A stretch of DNA of 57,235 nucleotides from Pseudomonadota bacterium (GTDB lineage Bacteria; Myxococcota_A; Polyangia; Fen-1088), in assembly GCA_023438785.1 (NCBI GenBank), contig JAEXQJ010000383.1:1-57235 (forward strand), given 5' to 3'. A program made the position numbers and the translations under genes. Numbering within the stretch: position 1 is the stretch's first letter; each line of letters opens with the position of its first letter. Of the stretch, positions 1-9,124 are shown in pieces. The notes under the pieces were generated by a model. It was not told the origin of the DNA and did no database searches. It saw nothing but the letters and a program-made list of their open reading frames with translations.

Positions 1-78
1 CTCCTCGCGCCTCGGGCTGCTCGCATCTCCGCGTTCTCGCTCGGTCTTCAAACCGTTCGGCGCTCTAGCCGCCCAGCC

Positions 79-1236
79 GTGCGTCGCGGTCTTATGATCG
101 CGCGCCGTGGTGCCGATGGAATTGATCTGCACCTCATGTTTGGCAGAAGCCCCAAGTCCCCCGGATCGTCCGCCCCGTCCCTCGACGGGAACGTGGGCGA
201 CATGGCCGTGGACACCCTGGCCCATGCCCTGCGCAGCATGGCCGAGTTTGCCCTCGAGCAGGAGACGCCGGACATCCCCACGTTTCGCGCCACGGCCGAG
301 GCGTGGGCCAAACACGTGACCTTGGCCACGCCGGCCCCGGGCACGCCGGCCGAGGATGACGGCAAGGACCACAAGGGCCGGCGCGAATGGGAGGGCGTGC
401 GCCGGTTCGTGCGCGAGTACTGCCAGTCGAGCTGCCGACGTGTCACCCAGGTCACGGGCGACTTGCGCCAGGTCATCTGGGTCTTCATTCGCCACATCAG
501 CCAGGCCTTCACGGAGGATGAGCAGGTCGACGAGCGCCTGCGTCTGCAGCTCGGTCGGCTGGAGAAGTTGGTGGTGGCCAACGCCACGGCCGAGCTGAAG
601 CGCGAAGTGCTGGACGCGGTCGGCATGCTCAAGTGCGTGATCGCCGAGCGCAGCGAGCGGCAGCAAAGGCAGATGCAAGTCCTGGGCGCCCAGGTGCGCT
701 CGCTGGGCAGCGAGCTGGAATCGGCGCGCAAGGAGAGCGAGACCGATCCCCTGACCCGCATCCCCAACCGCAAAGCCTTCGACGAGTACCTGGCGCGCAG
801 TGTGGAGATGCACCAGGCGTTCGGCGAACACATGTCGTTGCTCATCATCGACGTGGATCATTTCAAGGAGGTCAACGACAGCTTCGGGCACGTGACCGGC
901 GATTTGGTGCTGCGCCAGGTGGCGGACGCGCTGGTGAAGGTTTTTCTGCGCAAGAACGACTTCGTGTCCCGGCTGGGCGGCGACGAATTTGCGGTCATTC
1001 TGCGCGAGACGTCGATCGACGATGCCCATGCCTTGGCCGAGCGCGTGTTGACCCGCATCCACGGCCTGCACATCACCGACGAGAATGGACAGGCGCTGCG
1101 GGTGACGGTGTCCATCGGCCTGGGTGAGGTCCTGGAGGCCGATGACGAGAAGGCTTGGTTGGAGCGGGCCGACCGCGGCCTCTACCTGGCCAAGGAACAG
1201 GGCCGCGATCGCGCGGCCGTCGCCCCGGAGAAATAG
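79..1236 (+). CDS. GGDEF diguanylate cyclase
   Basis: Probably synthesises cyclic di-GMP from two GTP. The C-terminal GGDEF domain (about residues 220-380 of 385) has the DPLT entry motif at 223-226 and an intact GGDEF active site at 300-304. An RxxD inhibitory site (RKND, 291-294) lies exactly five residues upstream, so product feedback inhibition is expected. The N-terminal ~215 residues contain no sensor domain I recognise; they are helical and charged, with a likely coiled coil at about 185-220 that may mediate dimerisation. No membrane segment is seen, so it is probably cytoplasmic. The start is uncertain: GTG at 79, ATG at 94 and ATG at 136 are in frame and none has a strong ribosome site. 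It precedes a histidine kinase on the same strand by about 250 bp. Confidence 0.9.
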   Translation: MRRGLMIARRGADGIDLHLMFGRSPKSPGSSAPSLDGNVGDMAVDTLAHALRSMAEFALEQETPDIPTFRATAEAWAKHVTLATPAPGTPAEDDGKDHKGRREWEGVRRFVREYCQSSCRRVTQVTGDLRQVIWVFIRHISQAFTEDEQVDERLRLQLGRLEKLVVANATAELKREVLDAVGMLKCVIAERSERQQRQMQVLGAQVRSLGSELESARKESETDPLTRIPNRKAFDEYLARSVEMHQAFGEHMSLLIIDVDHFKEVNDSFGHVTGDLVLRQVADALVKVFLRKNDFVSRLGGDEFAVILRETSIDDAHALAERVLTRIHGLHITDENGQALRVTVSIGLGEVLEADDEKAWLERADRGLYLAKEQGRDRAAVAPEK

Positions 1237-1488
1237 GGGAAACGAAGGACAGCCTCCGAGGGTTGCTCGACCGCCCGCATTCCAGCCGAGCGCCGGTGCG
1301 CGGGCGCAACCCAGCGAATGCACGATGTGCGCCCGCGCGTGCCCTTGGCTGCGGGAGGGGACGCATGCAAAAAGCAGAGCCACCCCGCGCATCCACCCGC
1401 GGTTGGCATGGAGATGCGCCATACTCCGACCCTGGCGCCTCAGCGGCGGCATGGGATGCTCCGCCGCGCGGGGCAAGGGCGAGGGAAG

Positions 1489-3861
1489 ATGGGGCAAGGC
1501 AAGCTGGAAGATCTCTCCAAGCTGATCCGGCGGCGGCTGCGCGTTTTTGGTCGGCGCATCGCGGACGTCATCGCGTTCGAGCCCGGGCGGAGCGAACGTA
1601 AGCTGGAGCACCGCGAGATCGAGGCACTCCTGGAGTCCATAGGTGATGCCATTCTGTTCTACGACGCGGACGGAAACGTGGTTCGGGCCAATCCGACCTG
1701 CGTCGAGATGCTGGGGTTCGATCCCCGAGGAGCGAGTCGGGCGGAGGTCGCCTCCAGGATTGCTCTGCGCCATCCGGGCGGACGGCTCCTCCAGGCTGAG
1801 GAGGCTCCGTCCATCCGCGCCGTGAGGGAAGCCCGCAGGGTGCAGCTCCAAGTCGAGATGACCAACGCTCGCGGCCAGGAGCTCCTCCTCACGGGCAGTG
1901 CGTCCCCGGTCCTGGTCGATGGAAAGGCCCGAGGCTCGGTCGTGGTCTGGCACGACTCCACTGAGCGGGAGCGGCTGAGCGCACAGCTCGACGAGCAGCG
2001 CCGGCGCCTGGACGCGGTGTTCAGAGAGGTTCCGATTGGCATCGTCATCCTGACTGGCGAGGAGCTCAGGATCCAGGTGGCGAATCGGGCGTACCTGGAG
2101 TTCGTCGCGGAGCCCTTCCGCACGCGCGGCATCGAGGGCCGGCGATTTGAGGACATCATGCGCCGAGCGCATGAGAGCGGCGTGCTGGAGATTTTGCGGC
2201 AGGCCCAGGCCAGCGGGCGGCCCTATGTGAACCGCGAGTACAGGTTCGAGCATGAAGACCGAGGGACCACGTGGTGGCGTTGGGTGGTCATGCCCATCAG
2301 TCCAGACGGGCCCGTCGCGGACCTCGCGGTGGTGGCCATCGACATCACGGACGGCGTGCGCAGGCGCAATGAGCTGGAGGAGCAGCGCAGCCGGCTCGAC
2401 GCGATCCTGCGCACCATGCCGGTGGGGATCATCGTCGCGGACAGCACGGGCAGGATTGTCGAAGCCAATGACAACGCCTGCAAGATCTGGGGTGGCGATC
2501 TCCCTCGCGTCGGGCTTGAGGAATTTCACAGGTACCAGGGGCGGTGGGCGGATACGGGCAGGCCGTTGGGATCCGATGACTGGGCCATGGCGCGCGCTCT
2601 CCGGAAGGGCGAGGTGTCGGTCGGCGAGTTGATCGACATCCAGCGGTTCGACGGTTCACATGGCACGATCCTCAACAGCGCGGCGCCGGTGACGGGAGCC
2701 GGCGGTGAACCGGCCGGTGCCGTGGTGGTCCTCCTCGACGTGACGGAGCAGAGGCGGGCATCGTTGGCCCTGGAGCGACAAACCGCCGAGCTGGCCGCCA
2801 TCGTGGATGCGGTGGCTGACGGCATGATCGTCTACGATCGCGAGGGTCGCCTCCTGCGCATAAACGCCGTCGCCCGAGACATGCTCGGCTATTCGGCGGC
2901 AGACACGGCCCTGGCATTCGAGCAAAGGATTGCTCTGCTGCGGGTGACGCGAGCGGATGGAAAGCTTGTCCCGCCCGAGGAGACTCCGCCCAGCCGATCG
3001 CTTCGCGGCGAGATCGTCAGGGGCGAGATGGAGCGAGTGTGCAGTGCCGACGGACGATGGCGCTGGATCGCCATCAGCTCAGCCCCTATTCGACTTGCCT
3101 CCGGAGAACTGATTGGGGCGGTTGCCACGTTCGTCGATGTGACCCAGCTACACGATGTGCGAGAGGAGATGGAGGATTTCGTTCGCATGCTCTCGCACGA
3201 CATTCGGACCCCGCTGAGCACGGTGAGCATGCAGGCGCAGCTCCTGCTTCGCGTCGCGAGGGTGGACGAGGGCACACGGAGGCGGGCGCAGACCATCATC
3301 AATGCTGCCTCCCAGATGGATGCCATGATTCGCGACCTGGTCGACACCGCCCGGCTGGAGACCGGGCGCTACAAGGTTCAGTGCAGACCTCTCGATCTGC
3401 GCGCCTTTCTCGCCGATCTAGAGCTACGGCTGGCCGGTGTCTTGGATACGACCCGCATCCGCCTTGCCATTCCCGAGCAGCTTCCCTTGATCCTCGCCGA
3501 CCCCGAGCGTCTCGACCGCATTCTGGTCAACCTTCTCAGTAACGCCCTGAAGTACTCACCGTCCCCGAAGGAGGTGTTCCTGATCGCTCAGCAGGTATCC
3601 GACGGAGTGGCCATCTCAGTGCGCGATCAGGGGCAGGGCATCGCTCCGGAGGAGCTGCCCCACGTCTTCGAGCGCTACTTCCGCGCCAAACGCGCCTCGC
3701 GCAGCCAGGTGGAGGGACTGGGGCTGGGGCTGTACATAACCAGGCTGCTCGTTCAGGCCCACGGTGGCCGCATCAGCGTGCAAAGCGAACTCGAAACCGG
3801 CAGCACTTTCACGGTCACGCTGCGCACGGACCAAGAACCCCGGTCTGACCGTCAGGCGTGA
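1489..3861 (+). CDS. Multi-PAS sensor histidine kinase
   Basis: Cytoplasmic-type sensor kinase of about 790 residues. Four successive PAS-like modules can be followed by their repeated phrases (for example FYDADGNVVRANPTCVEMLG in the first and YDREGRLLRINAVARDMLGY in the fourth), with short helical linkers carrying Glu/Gln-Arg heptads between them. The HisKA domain has the H-box LSHDIRTPLS, phospho-acceptor His at about residue 570. The HATPase has the N-box NLLSNALKYS, G1 DQGQGIA, F-box FERYF and G2 GLGLGLY, so the kinase core looks active. There is no receiver domain and no adjacent response regulator: an orphan kinase. I chose ATG 1489 because GAGGGAAG lies just upstream and the PAS region follows; the frame is open back to 1318, so a longer start is possible. 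Confidence 0.92.
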   Translation: MGQGKLEDLSKLIRRRLRVFGRRIADVIAFEPGRSERKLEHREIEALLESIGDAILFYDADGNVVRANPTCVEMLGFDPRGASRAEVASRIALRHPGGRLLQAEEAPSIRAVREARRVQLQVEMTNARGQELLLTGSASPVLVDGKARGSVVVWHDSTERERLSAQLDEQRRRLDAVFREVPIGIVILTGEELRIQVANRAYLEFVAEPFRTRGIEGRRFEDIMRRAHESGVLEILRQAQASGRPYVNREYRFEHEDRGTTWWRWVVMPISPDGPVADLAVVAIDITDGVRRRNELEEQRSRLDAILRTMPVGIIVADSTGRIVEANDNACKIWGGDLPRVGLEEFHRYQGRWADTGRPLGSDDWAMARALRKGEVSVGELIDIQRFDGSHGTILNSAAPVTGAGGEPAGAVVVLLDVTEQRRASLALERQTAELAAIVDAVADGMIVYDREGRLLRINAVARDMLGYSAADTALAFEQRIALLRVTRADGKLVPPEETPPSRSLRGEIVRGEMERVCSADGRWRWIAISSAPIRLASGELIGAVATFVDVTQLHDVREEMEDFVRMLSHDIRTPLSTVSMQAQLLLRVARVDEGTRRRAQTIINAASQMDAMIRDLVDTARLETGRYKVQCRPLDLRAFLADLELRLAGVLDTTRIRLAIPEQLPLILADPERLDRILVNLLSNALKYSPSPKEVFLIAQQVSDGVAISVRDQGQGIAPEELPHVFERYFRAKRASRSQVEGLGLGLYITRLLVQAHGGRISVQSELETGSTFTVTLRTDQEPRSDRQA

Positions 3862-3908
3862 GGGATGTCGGCCCTCGAACCCCGGGGAGGATGCGTGATG
3901 AAGAGCGG

Positions 3909-5459
3909 TCAGCGGGACCGCGAGAGCACGGCCCCTGAGCCGGCGCTTTTGACCGCTGGCCCGCCTTCTTCTTGAGGGCGCGCGCAGGTAACCGGTTCGG
4001 CTGCCGGGCATGTCCACGCCTTCACGCCGAGGACGAGCAAGCCGGTGGTGGCCAGCGCGAAGGGGAGCACGGACCCCAGCGGAGGCTGCCAGATTCCGTC
4101 GAAGGGATTGCCCGAGATGGCGCGCATCGCGCTCGGGATGCCGGACTGCCAGCGGATCATGGTGAACCCGAGCGCAAAGAGGTGCAGCGGCAGGCTGATG
4201 AGGACGAACATGCGCATCAAGGCCGGCGCCCGCCAGGCAGGAAGGATATTGCGCGCGGAGAGCGCAAATGCCGCCAACATGGGCAGCCCGACGGCGATGG
4301 GGAGGACGTAGCGTCCTTGGGCCGCCAGTCCGTAGGTGTTGACGAGCAGCACGTCCAGCGTGAGCGGGATGCCGAACACCGCGGCCAAGAGACCCAATTG
4401 CCGCCAGCGATCGATCCAGCTAGCAAACACGAAGCCAATCAAGGCGGGCAGCGCGAGCATGGACCACCACGCCAGATAGAACCAGGAGGGCAGGGCCGTA
4501 TCGAGCCAGGACAGGACGCCGACCATCTCCTCGGCGAAGCGGCCGACTCGGTAGGTGACCTCGTAGCGGAGCGCTTCCGGCCGGGTGTAGTTCTTGGGGA
4601 TGCTGACCTGGTCGGGCAGGCCTGTCTGGGCGACCATGGTCCAGGCCACACCAAGCACCACGGCCAGGAAGACCACGCCGAAACAGAAGCGCAGCGGGCG
4701 TTCTCGCCATATCCGACTCAGGTTGGACCTCAACCCGGGGAGCATGAGCACGGCCAGCGCGATGGCGATCCACAGCGGCCCGAAGCCACGCAGCATGGCC
4801 ACCAGCGCACCTGCTATACCCACCACCCAAAGCTGAGCCCGGCGAGGCGCCGTGTTTTCGAGCAGAAGCGGAATGAGCGCGGCGAAGAACGCCGTGCCCG
4901 CCGCGATCTCGACCGAGTTGGGGTTGATGGCCCCCGCCAGGTGCATCGTCATGGGCGTGGTCGAAATCAACACCGCGCCCGCCAAGAAGGGCGACTGCGA
5001 CCAGCGGACCGCGCTGTGCATGGCCGCCGCGAGCAGGGCGGCCACGAGCAGGGCGCTGATCAGCCGGGCACGCAGGATGCCGTTCCAGTTCGGCCACAGA
5101 CGCAGCGGCCCACCCACGAGAGCGTAATAGACGGGGTTGTACCGGCCTGCCAGGGCTAGCGTCGGTTCCGGGGCCGGGTCTCCGCCTGGCTCCACCCCGC
5201 AACTGGCAGGCCGGGCCGCCTTGAACTGGAAGCAGTTGTTCCTGATCAGACTGCGCGGAACCGTGTGCCAGCGGCCCTCGCGCGCGAACACGCCGTCCGC
5301 AAACACGCCCACCGCACGGTACACGTGCCGTGCCTCGTCGGGTGAGCCGTCATAGGGGGTCGCCAGGGCCCAGCCTGCCGCAAGCAGGAAGTACCCCAGG
5401 AACCAGGGAAGCCAGACGAACGGCCAGCGGGTCTTCGAGGAAGGGGCGGACGAGGGCAT
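3909..5459 (-). CDS. DUF2142-type polytopic membrane protein
   Basis: Integral membrane protein of 516 residues with about ten or more hydrophobic segments. The first TM (about residues 13-35) is followed by the motif PYDGSPDEARHVYRA, which I associate with the DUF2142 family, predicted membrane proteins thought to resemble GT-C glycosyltransferases. The acidic SPDE motif just after TM1 is the kind of position that holds catalytic Asp/Glu in GT-C enzymes. The C-terminal tail after the last TM is short and carries CPAAEPVTCARP, an odd cysteine pair. It stands alone, convergent with the histidine kinase. Function is inferred: possibly lipid-linked sugar transfer for an envelope glycan. The family call is fairly confident; the activity is not. 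Confidence 0.75.
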   Translation of the reverse strand: MPSSAPSSKTRWPFVWLPWFLGYFLLAAGWALATPYDGSPDEARHVYRAVGVFADGVFAREGRWHTVPRSLIRNNCFQFKAARPASCGVEPGGDPAPEPTLALAGRYNPVYYALVGGPLRLWPNWNGILRARLISALLVAALLAAAMHSAVRWSQSPFLAGAVLISTTPMTMHLAGAINPNSVEIAAGTAFFAALIPLLLENTAPRRAQLWVVGIAGALVAMLRGFGPLWIAIALAVLMLPGLRSNLSRIWRERPLRFCFGVVFLAVVLGVAWTMVAQTGLPDQVSIPKNYTRPEALRYEVTYRVGRFAEEMVGVLSWLDTALPSWFYLAWWSMLALPALIGFVFASWIDRWRQLGLLAAVFGIPLTLDVLLVNTYGLAAQGRYVLPIAVGLPMLAAFALSARNILPAWRAPALMRMFVLISLPLHLFALGFTMIRWQSGIPSAMRAISGNPFDGIWQPPLGSVLPFALATTGLLVLGVKAWTCPAAEPVTCARPQEEGGPAVKSAGSGAVLSRSR

Positions 5460-5653
5460 AAAGCGCGCAACTTTATAGCGGTTGCCGGCGACGAGTGCTT
5501 CCCTTTCAGCTCGGCCGCTTTATGTCCTTCTGCAGCATGAGGCGCCTACCTGACGCGGTTCGATTCGCCGCCGACGTGGCGCGGGGGCGGGGCCTCTGTG
5601 CTGCTGGCCACCTGTCCGCCTTCCGCCTCGCGTGCGCCATGCCTGTGGCGTCT

Positions 5654-6277
5654 CTACTTGGCGGCCATGCCCTGGATGGCGTTGATGTTCTCGGGCGACA
5701 CGGCCAGGACGCCGGCGAAGATTCTGCGCGCCTCCTCGCGTTTGCCCATGCGCTGCAGGGCCCACGCGTAGCCCGTCTGCAGATTCAGGTTGCCGGGGTA
5801 TTCGTCGGCCAGTTTGCGGTAGATGGCCGCCGCGTCGGGGTAGTTGCCCATGGCGTAATAGCCCGCCGCCAAACGCTCGCGCACGATGGCGTGCTTGGCG
5901 TCATCGGCCAGTATCTGTTTGCACACCGCCTCCAGGTCCTTCCATTTGTGGGCTGCATACAGCACCGCGCTCAGCCCGAGCTTGGCCTCGGTGGCTCCGG
6001 GCTTGGCCGTCATCGCCTCGCGGTACTGGGCCTCTGCCCTGGCCAGGTCGCCCGCCAGATAGGCCAGCCAACCCGTGCGCACGGTCACGAAGTAGGACGC
6101 GCCCTCGGCCTTGCGAATGCTGCTCATGAGGGCCAGCGCCCCCTCGTAGTCGCCCCTGGCCTCGAGCAGATACGAGCGCCGGTACGAATCCGCGCTGTCC
6201 GCCCAAGCCGTGCCGGTCAGCATGCTCGCCACGACCAGAGCCAGCAGGCCCTGCCTGCGCCACATCGATGACTTCAT
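5654..6277 (-). CDS. Secreted TPR-repeat protein
   Basis: Protein of 207 residues with an N-terminal signal peptide (basic MKSSMWRRQ, then a hydrophobic stretch, cleavage after GTAWA at about residue 26). The mature part is about four tetratricopeptide-type helix pairs, recognisable from Ala/Leu/Tyr spacing, such as GWLAYLAGDLARAEAQYREA and YYAMGNYPDAAAIYRKLADE. A periplasmic scaffold or interaction role is the general expectation; no partner is evident. It sits 50 bp downstream of the large Cys-rich propeller lipoprotein on the same strand, so co-transcription is possible. The ribosome site is weak. Confidence 0.8.
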   Translation of the reverse strand: MKSSMWRRQGLLALVVASMLTGTAWADSADSYRRSYLLEARGDYEGALALMSSIRKAEGASYFVTVRTGWLAYLAGDLARAEAQYREAMTAKPGATEAKLGLSAVLYAAHKWKDLEAVCKQILADDAKHAIVRERLAAGYYAMGNYPDAAAIYRKLADEYPGNLNLQTGYAWALQRMGKREEARRIFAGVLAVSPENINAIQGMAAK

Positions 6278-6327
6278 AGAAGTCTTCTACTGCCACGGCC
6301 TCGTCGTGAAAAGGCCGCGTGGCCCGC

Positions 6328-9015
6328 TCAGGGCGGGCTGCACCCGAATTTGGCGCCGGCGTTGAGCAGGACGCTGACCGTGTTCGCGTCGTAGTTGGCG
6401 CTAAGCGTGTCGGTCTTGCCATCGCCGTTCATGTCGCCCAGGACCACGGCCCGCGCGCCCGCGCCCATGCCATAGTCGCTCTTGCTCTGGAAGGTGCCGT
6501 CACCGTTACCCAGCAGGACGCTGACCGAGTTGCCGGTGTAGTTGGCGGTCACGATGTCGCGCTTGCCGTCGCTGTTCAAATCGCCCAGGGCCACCGCGTA
6601 GGGCGATGCGCCGACCGCGTACGAGGCCTGGGTGCGGAAGGTGCCGTCGCCGTTGCCCAGCAGCACCGTGGCGTTGTTGCTCGAATAACTGACCGCGACC
6701 AGGTCTGGCCTGCTGTCGGCGTCCAGATCGCCCAGGGCCAGGTACAGCCAGCGCGTGCCCACGTCGTGATCCAGCTTGGCCCGGAAGGTGCCGTTGCCAT
6801 TGCCCAGCAGGACGCTGACGGCGCTGCCCGAGTAGTTGGCACCGGTGATCAGATCCGGGGTGCTGTCGCCGTTGACATCGCCGAGCAACAGCGACGCGGC
6901 GGGGGCGCCCAGGGCCGGGAAGGAGTTCGTGTGCAGAGTGCCGTCACCGTTGCCCAGCATCACGATGGCCGTGCTCGTGTAGGCCTGCGCGGCGACTACG
7001 TCCCGCTTGCTGTCGGCGTTCAATTCGGACACGGCCAGCGCGGAGAGGTTGGAAGCCACGCCGTGGTCGGTCTTGGGGCCGAAGGTGCCGTCACCCTTGG
7101 ACAACAGGACGGTCACGTTGGTGTCCATGTAGCCGCCGGTCACCAAGTCCGGCGCGCCATCGCCGTTGAGATCGCCCAGGGCCAGTGCCGATTTCCACGC
7201 GCCCAGGCTGAAGTCGCTCTTGGCCGTGAAGCTGCCGTTGCCGCTGCCCAGGAGCACGCTCACGGTGCCCGCATCGTAGTTGACGCTGACGATGTCCGGG
7301 GTGTTGTTATCGTCGAGCTTGGCCACTGCCAGCGCGCACGGGTGGTTGCCCGTGGCGAACGTCGTGGCGGCGGCGGGGCGCAGATCGAAGCTGCACGTCC
7401 AGCACACCCCCGCGATGCACGGGGCGCCCGTCGCGCAGGCCGTCTCGCACGCCCCGCAGTGCAGGGGATCGCTCTGCAAATCCGCGCAGTCGGTACCACA
7501 GGCGGTCTCACCCGCCGGGCAGGTGAGGGTGCACGTGGCGTTCTCGCAGGCGTAGCCCGAGGGGCAGACCCTGCCGCACGTGCGGCAGTTCAAGCGATCG
7601 GTGCGCAGGTCGGCGCACGTGCCTGAACAGTTGGTCTGCGACTCGGGACACTCCAGCCCGCACTGGCCCGCGGCACACACGTACCCGGTCGCGCACGCCC
7701 GTCCGCAGCCGCCGCAATGGGCGGGATCGTTCAATGTGTTCGCGCATGTGCCGTTGCACAGGGTCTCGCCCGCGGGGCACTTGCACATGCCGGCCTCGCA
7801 CACCAGGCCCGTGGCGCAGGCCTTTCCGCAGGCGCCGCAGTTGGCCGGATCGATGCGCGTGTCCACGCAGGCGTTGGTGCACTTGGTCTGGGTGGCCGGG
7901 CAACTGAGCGCACAGGCACCCTGCTCGCAGATGTAGCCGGCGGCGCACGTCGTGCCGGTGGTCGAGCAGTCCTCCGAGGCGCCACAGTGGGCGCGGTCGG
8001 TTTGCGGGTCGATGCATTTGCCGTCGCACAGGGCTTGGCCGGGCAGGCAGCTCGGCTGGCAGAGCCCGCCCGCGCACACCAGCCCGGACCCGCAGCGCAG
8101 CCCCGCATTGGCGTCCGCGCAGTCGGCCTTGGCGCCGCAGTAGTTGCGATCGGTTTGCGGGTCCACGCACTGGCCTCCGCACAGGACCTGGCTGGCCACG
8201 CAGCTTGCGGCGCACACGCCCTGGCTGCAGACCCACCCCGCTGGGCAGGGCGTGCCCGCGTGGGCCCCGGCGCAGTCGTCCTGGGCGCCACAGAAGCTGC
8301 GGTCGGTCTGCGGATCCACGCACCTGTCGCCGCACAAGACCTGTCCAGCCAAGCACGTGGCCGCGCAGGCGCCGCCCGCGCACACCTGCCCCGACGGGCA
8401 GGGCGTGCCCGCGTGGGCTTCCGCGCAGTCATCCTGGGCGCCACAGAAGCTGCGGTCGGTCTGCGGATCGACGCACCTGTCGCCGCACAAAACCTGGCTG
8501 GGCAAGCAGGTGGCCGCGCACAGGCCGGCCGTGCACACCTGTCCCGGGCCGCAGACCGCGCCCGCGTTGACGTCGGTGCAGTCGTCCTTGGCGCCGCAGA
8601 AGCCACGGTCGGTCTGCGGGTCCACGCACCGGTCGTTGCACAACAGCTCGTCCGGCAGACAGGTGGTCGCGCAGACGCCGCCAGAACACACCGTGCCGGG
8701 GCCACAGGTCGTGCCGGCGTTGGCGTCCAGGCAATCATCCTGGGCGCCGCAGAACACGCGATCGGTTGCGGGATCGATGCAGCGGCCACCGCAGTTCAGT
8801 GCGCCGGCAGGGCAGTGCTCTCCCGCCCCGACCTCACAGCCGAGGCACGCGTCTCCAGGTGGTGTAACGCCGCTGCCTTCCCAGTCGCCCGATGGCCCAT
8901 CCTCCGGGAGGGGAACTCCGGCTTCGCAAGCGGGCGCGGGCGGCGCGTTGCGGGCGCACCCGCTCAGCCAGACCACACATGCACTCACAGCGAGCCAGAG
9001 GCCAAGTCTCATCAC
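6328..9015 (-). CDS. Cys-rich repeat and FG-GAP propeller lipoprotein
   Basis: Surface lipoprotein of 895 residues. The signal peptide ends in lipobox LSGC (Cys at about 20). After a short Pro/Gly linker come ten tandem Cys-rich repeats: six of about 50 residues with the core CVDPQTDRSFCGAQDDC (about 69-370), then four shorter ones of about 42 with CGACGKACATG-type cores (about 370-535). The C-terminal ~350 residues are seven FG-GAP/VCBS blades (LGDLNGDGxPDLVT followed by VLLGNGDGTF), the number needed for a closed seven-blade beta propeller; the DxNxDGxxD loops should bind calcium. Neighbouring repeats are nearly identical, implying recent expansion. Likely an extracellular stalk-and-head protein for adhesion or ligand binding; no catalytic motif is seen. 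Start is GTG 9015 or ATG 9012. Confidence 0.88.
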   Translation of the reverse strand: MMRLGLWLAVSACVVWLSGCARNAPPAPACEAGVPLPEDGPSGDWEGSGVTPPGDACLGCEVGAGEHCPAGALNCGGRCIDPATDRVFCGAQDDCLDANAGTTCGPGTVCSGGVCATTCLPDELLCNDRCVDPQTDRGFCGAKDDCTDVNAGAVCGPGQVCTAGLCAATCLPSQVLCGDRCVDPQTDRSFCGAQDDCAEAHAGTPCPSGQVCAGGACAATCLAGQVLCGDRCVDPQTDRSFCGAQDDCAGAHAGTPCPAGWVCSQGVCAASCVASQVLCGGQCVDPQTDRNYCGAKADCADANAGLRCGSGLVCAGGLCQPSCLPGQALCDGKCIDPQTDRAHCGASEDCSTTGTTCAAGYICEQGACALSCPATQTKCTNACVDTRIDPANCGACGKACATGLVCEAGMCKCPAGETLCNGTCANTLNDPAHCGGCGRACATGYVCAAGQCGLECPESQTNCSGTCADLRTDRLNCRTCGRVCPSGYACENATCTLTCPAGETACGTDCADLQSDPLHCGACETACATGAPCIAGVCWTCSFDLRPAAATTFATGNHPCALAVAKLDDNNTPDIVSVNYDAGTVSVLLGSGNGSFTAKSDFSLGAWKSALALGDLNGDGAPDLVTGGYMDTNVTVLLSKGDGTFGPKTDHGVASNLSALAVSELNADSKRDVVAAQAYTSTAIVMLGNGDGTLHTNSFPALGAPAASLLLGDVNGDSTPDLITGANYSGSAVSVLLGNGNGTFRAKLDHDVGTRWLYLALGDLDADSRPDLVAVSYSSNNATVLLGNGDGTFRTQASYAVGASPYAVALGDLNSDGKRDIVTANYTGNSVSVLLGNGDGTFQSKSDYGMGAGARAVVLGDMNGDGKTDTLSANYDANTVSVLLNAGAKFGCSPP

Positions 9016-9124
9016 CTCTAGGAATCGGTGGGTCAGCGTCGGTTTTGTAGGATGGTGAAAGGCGATCGGCCGCTCCAGGACTCTGATCGACGCGCCACGA
9101 AGGGATGCGACACAGATCCGCGTT

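Noticed and set aside
3972..5159. 395-codon plus-strand frame opposite the DUF2142 protein
   Set aside because: Gln/His/Arg/Gly-rich antisense translation; the minus strand has clear TM helices.
7440..8800. Regularly spaced DNA repeats that could be taken for a CRISPR array
   Set aside because: Period is about 150 bp, in frame, and encodes the Cys-rich protein repeats; no short identical repeats with unique spacers and no cas genes.
6319..9021. Long plus-strand frames opposite the Cys-rich propeller lipoprotein
   Set aside because: Mirror images of the repeats (monotonous Gln/Val/Ala/His or Ser/His/Pro composition), no start signals.
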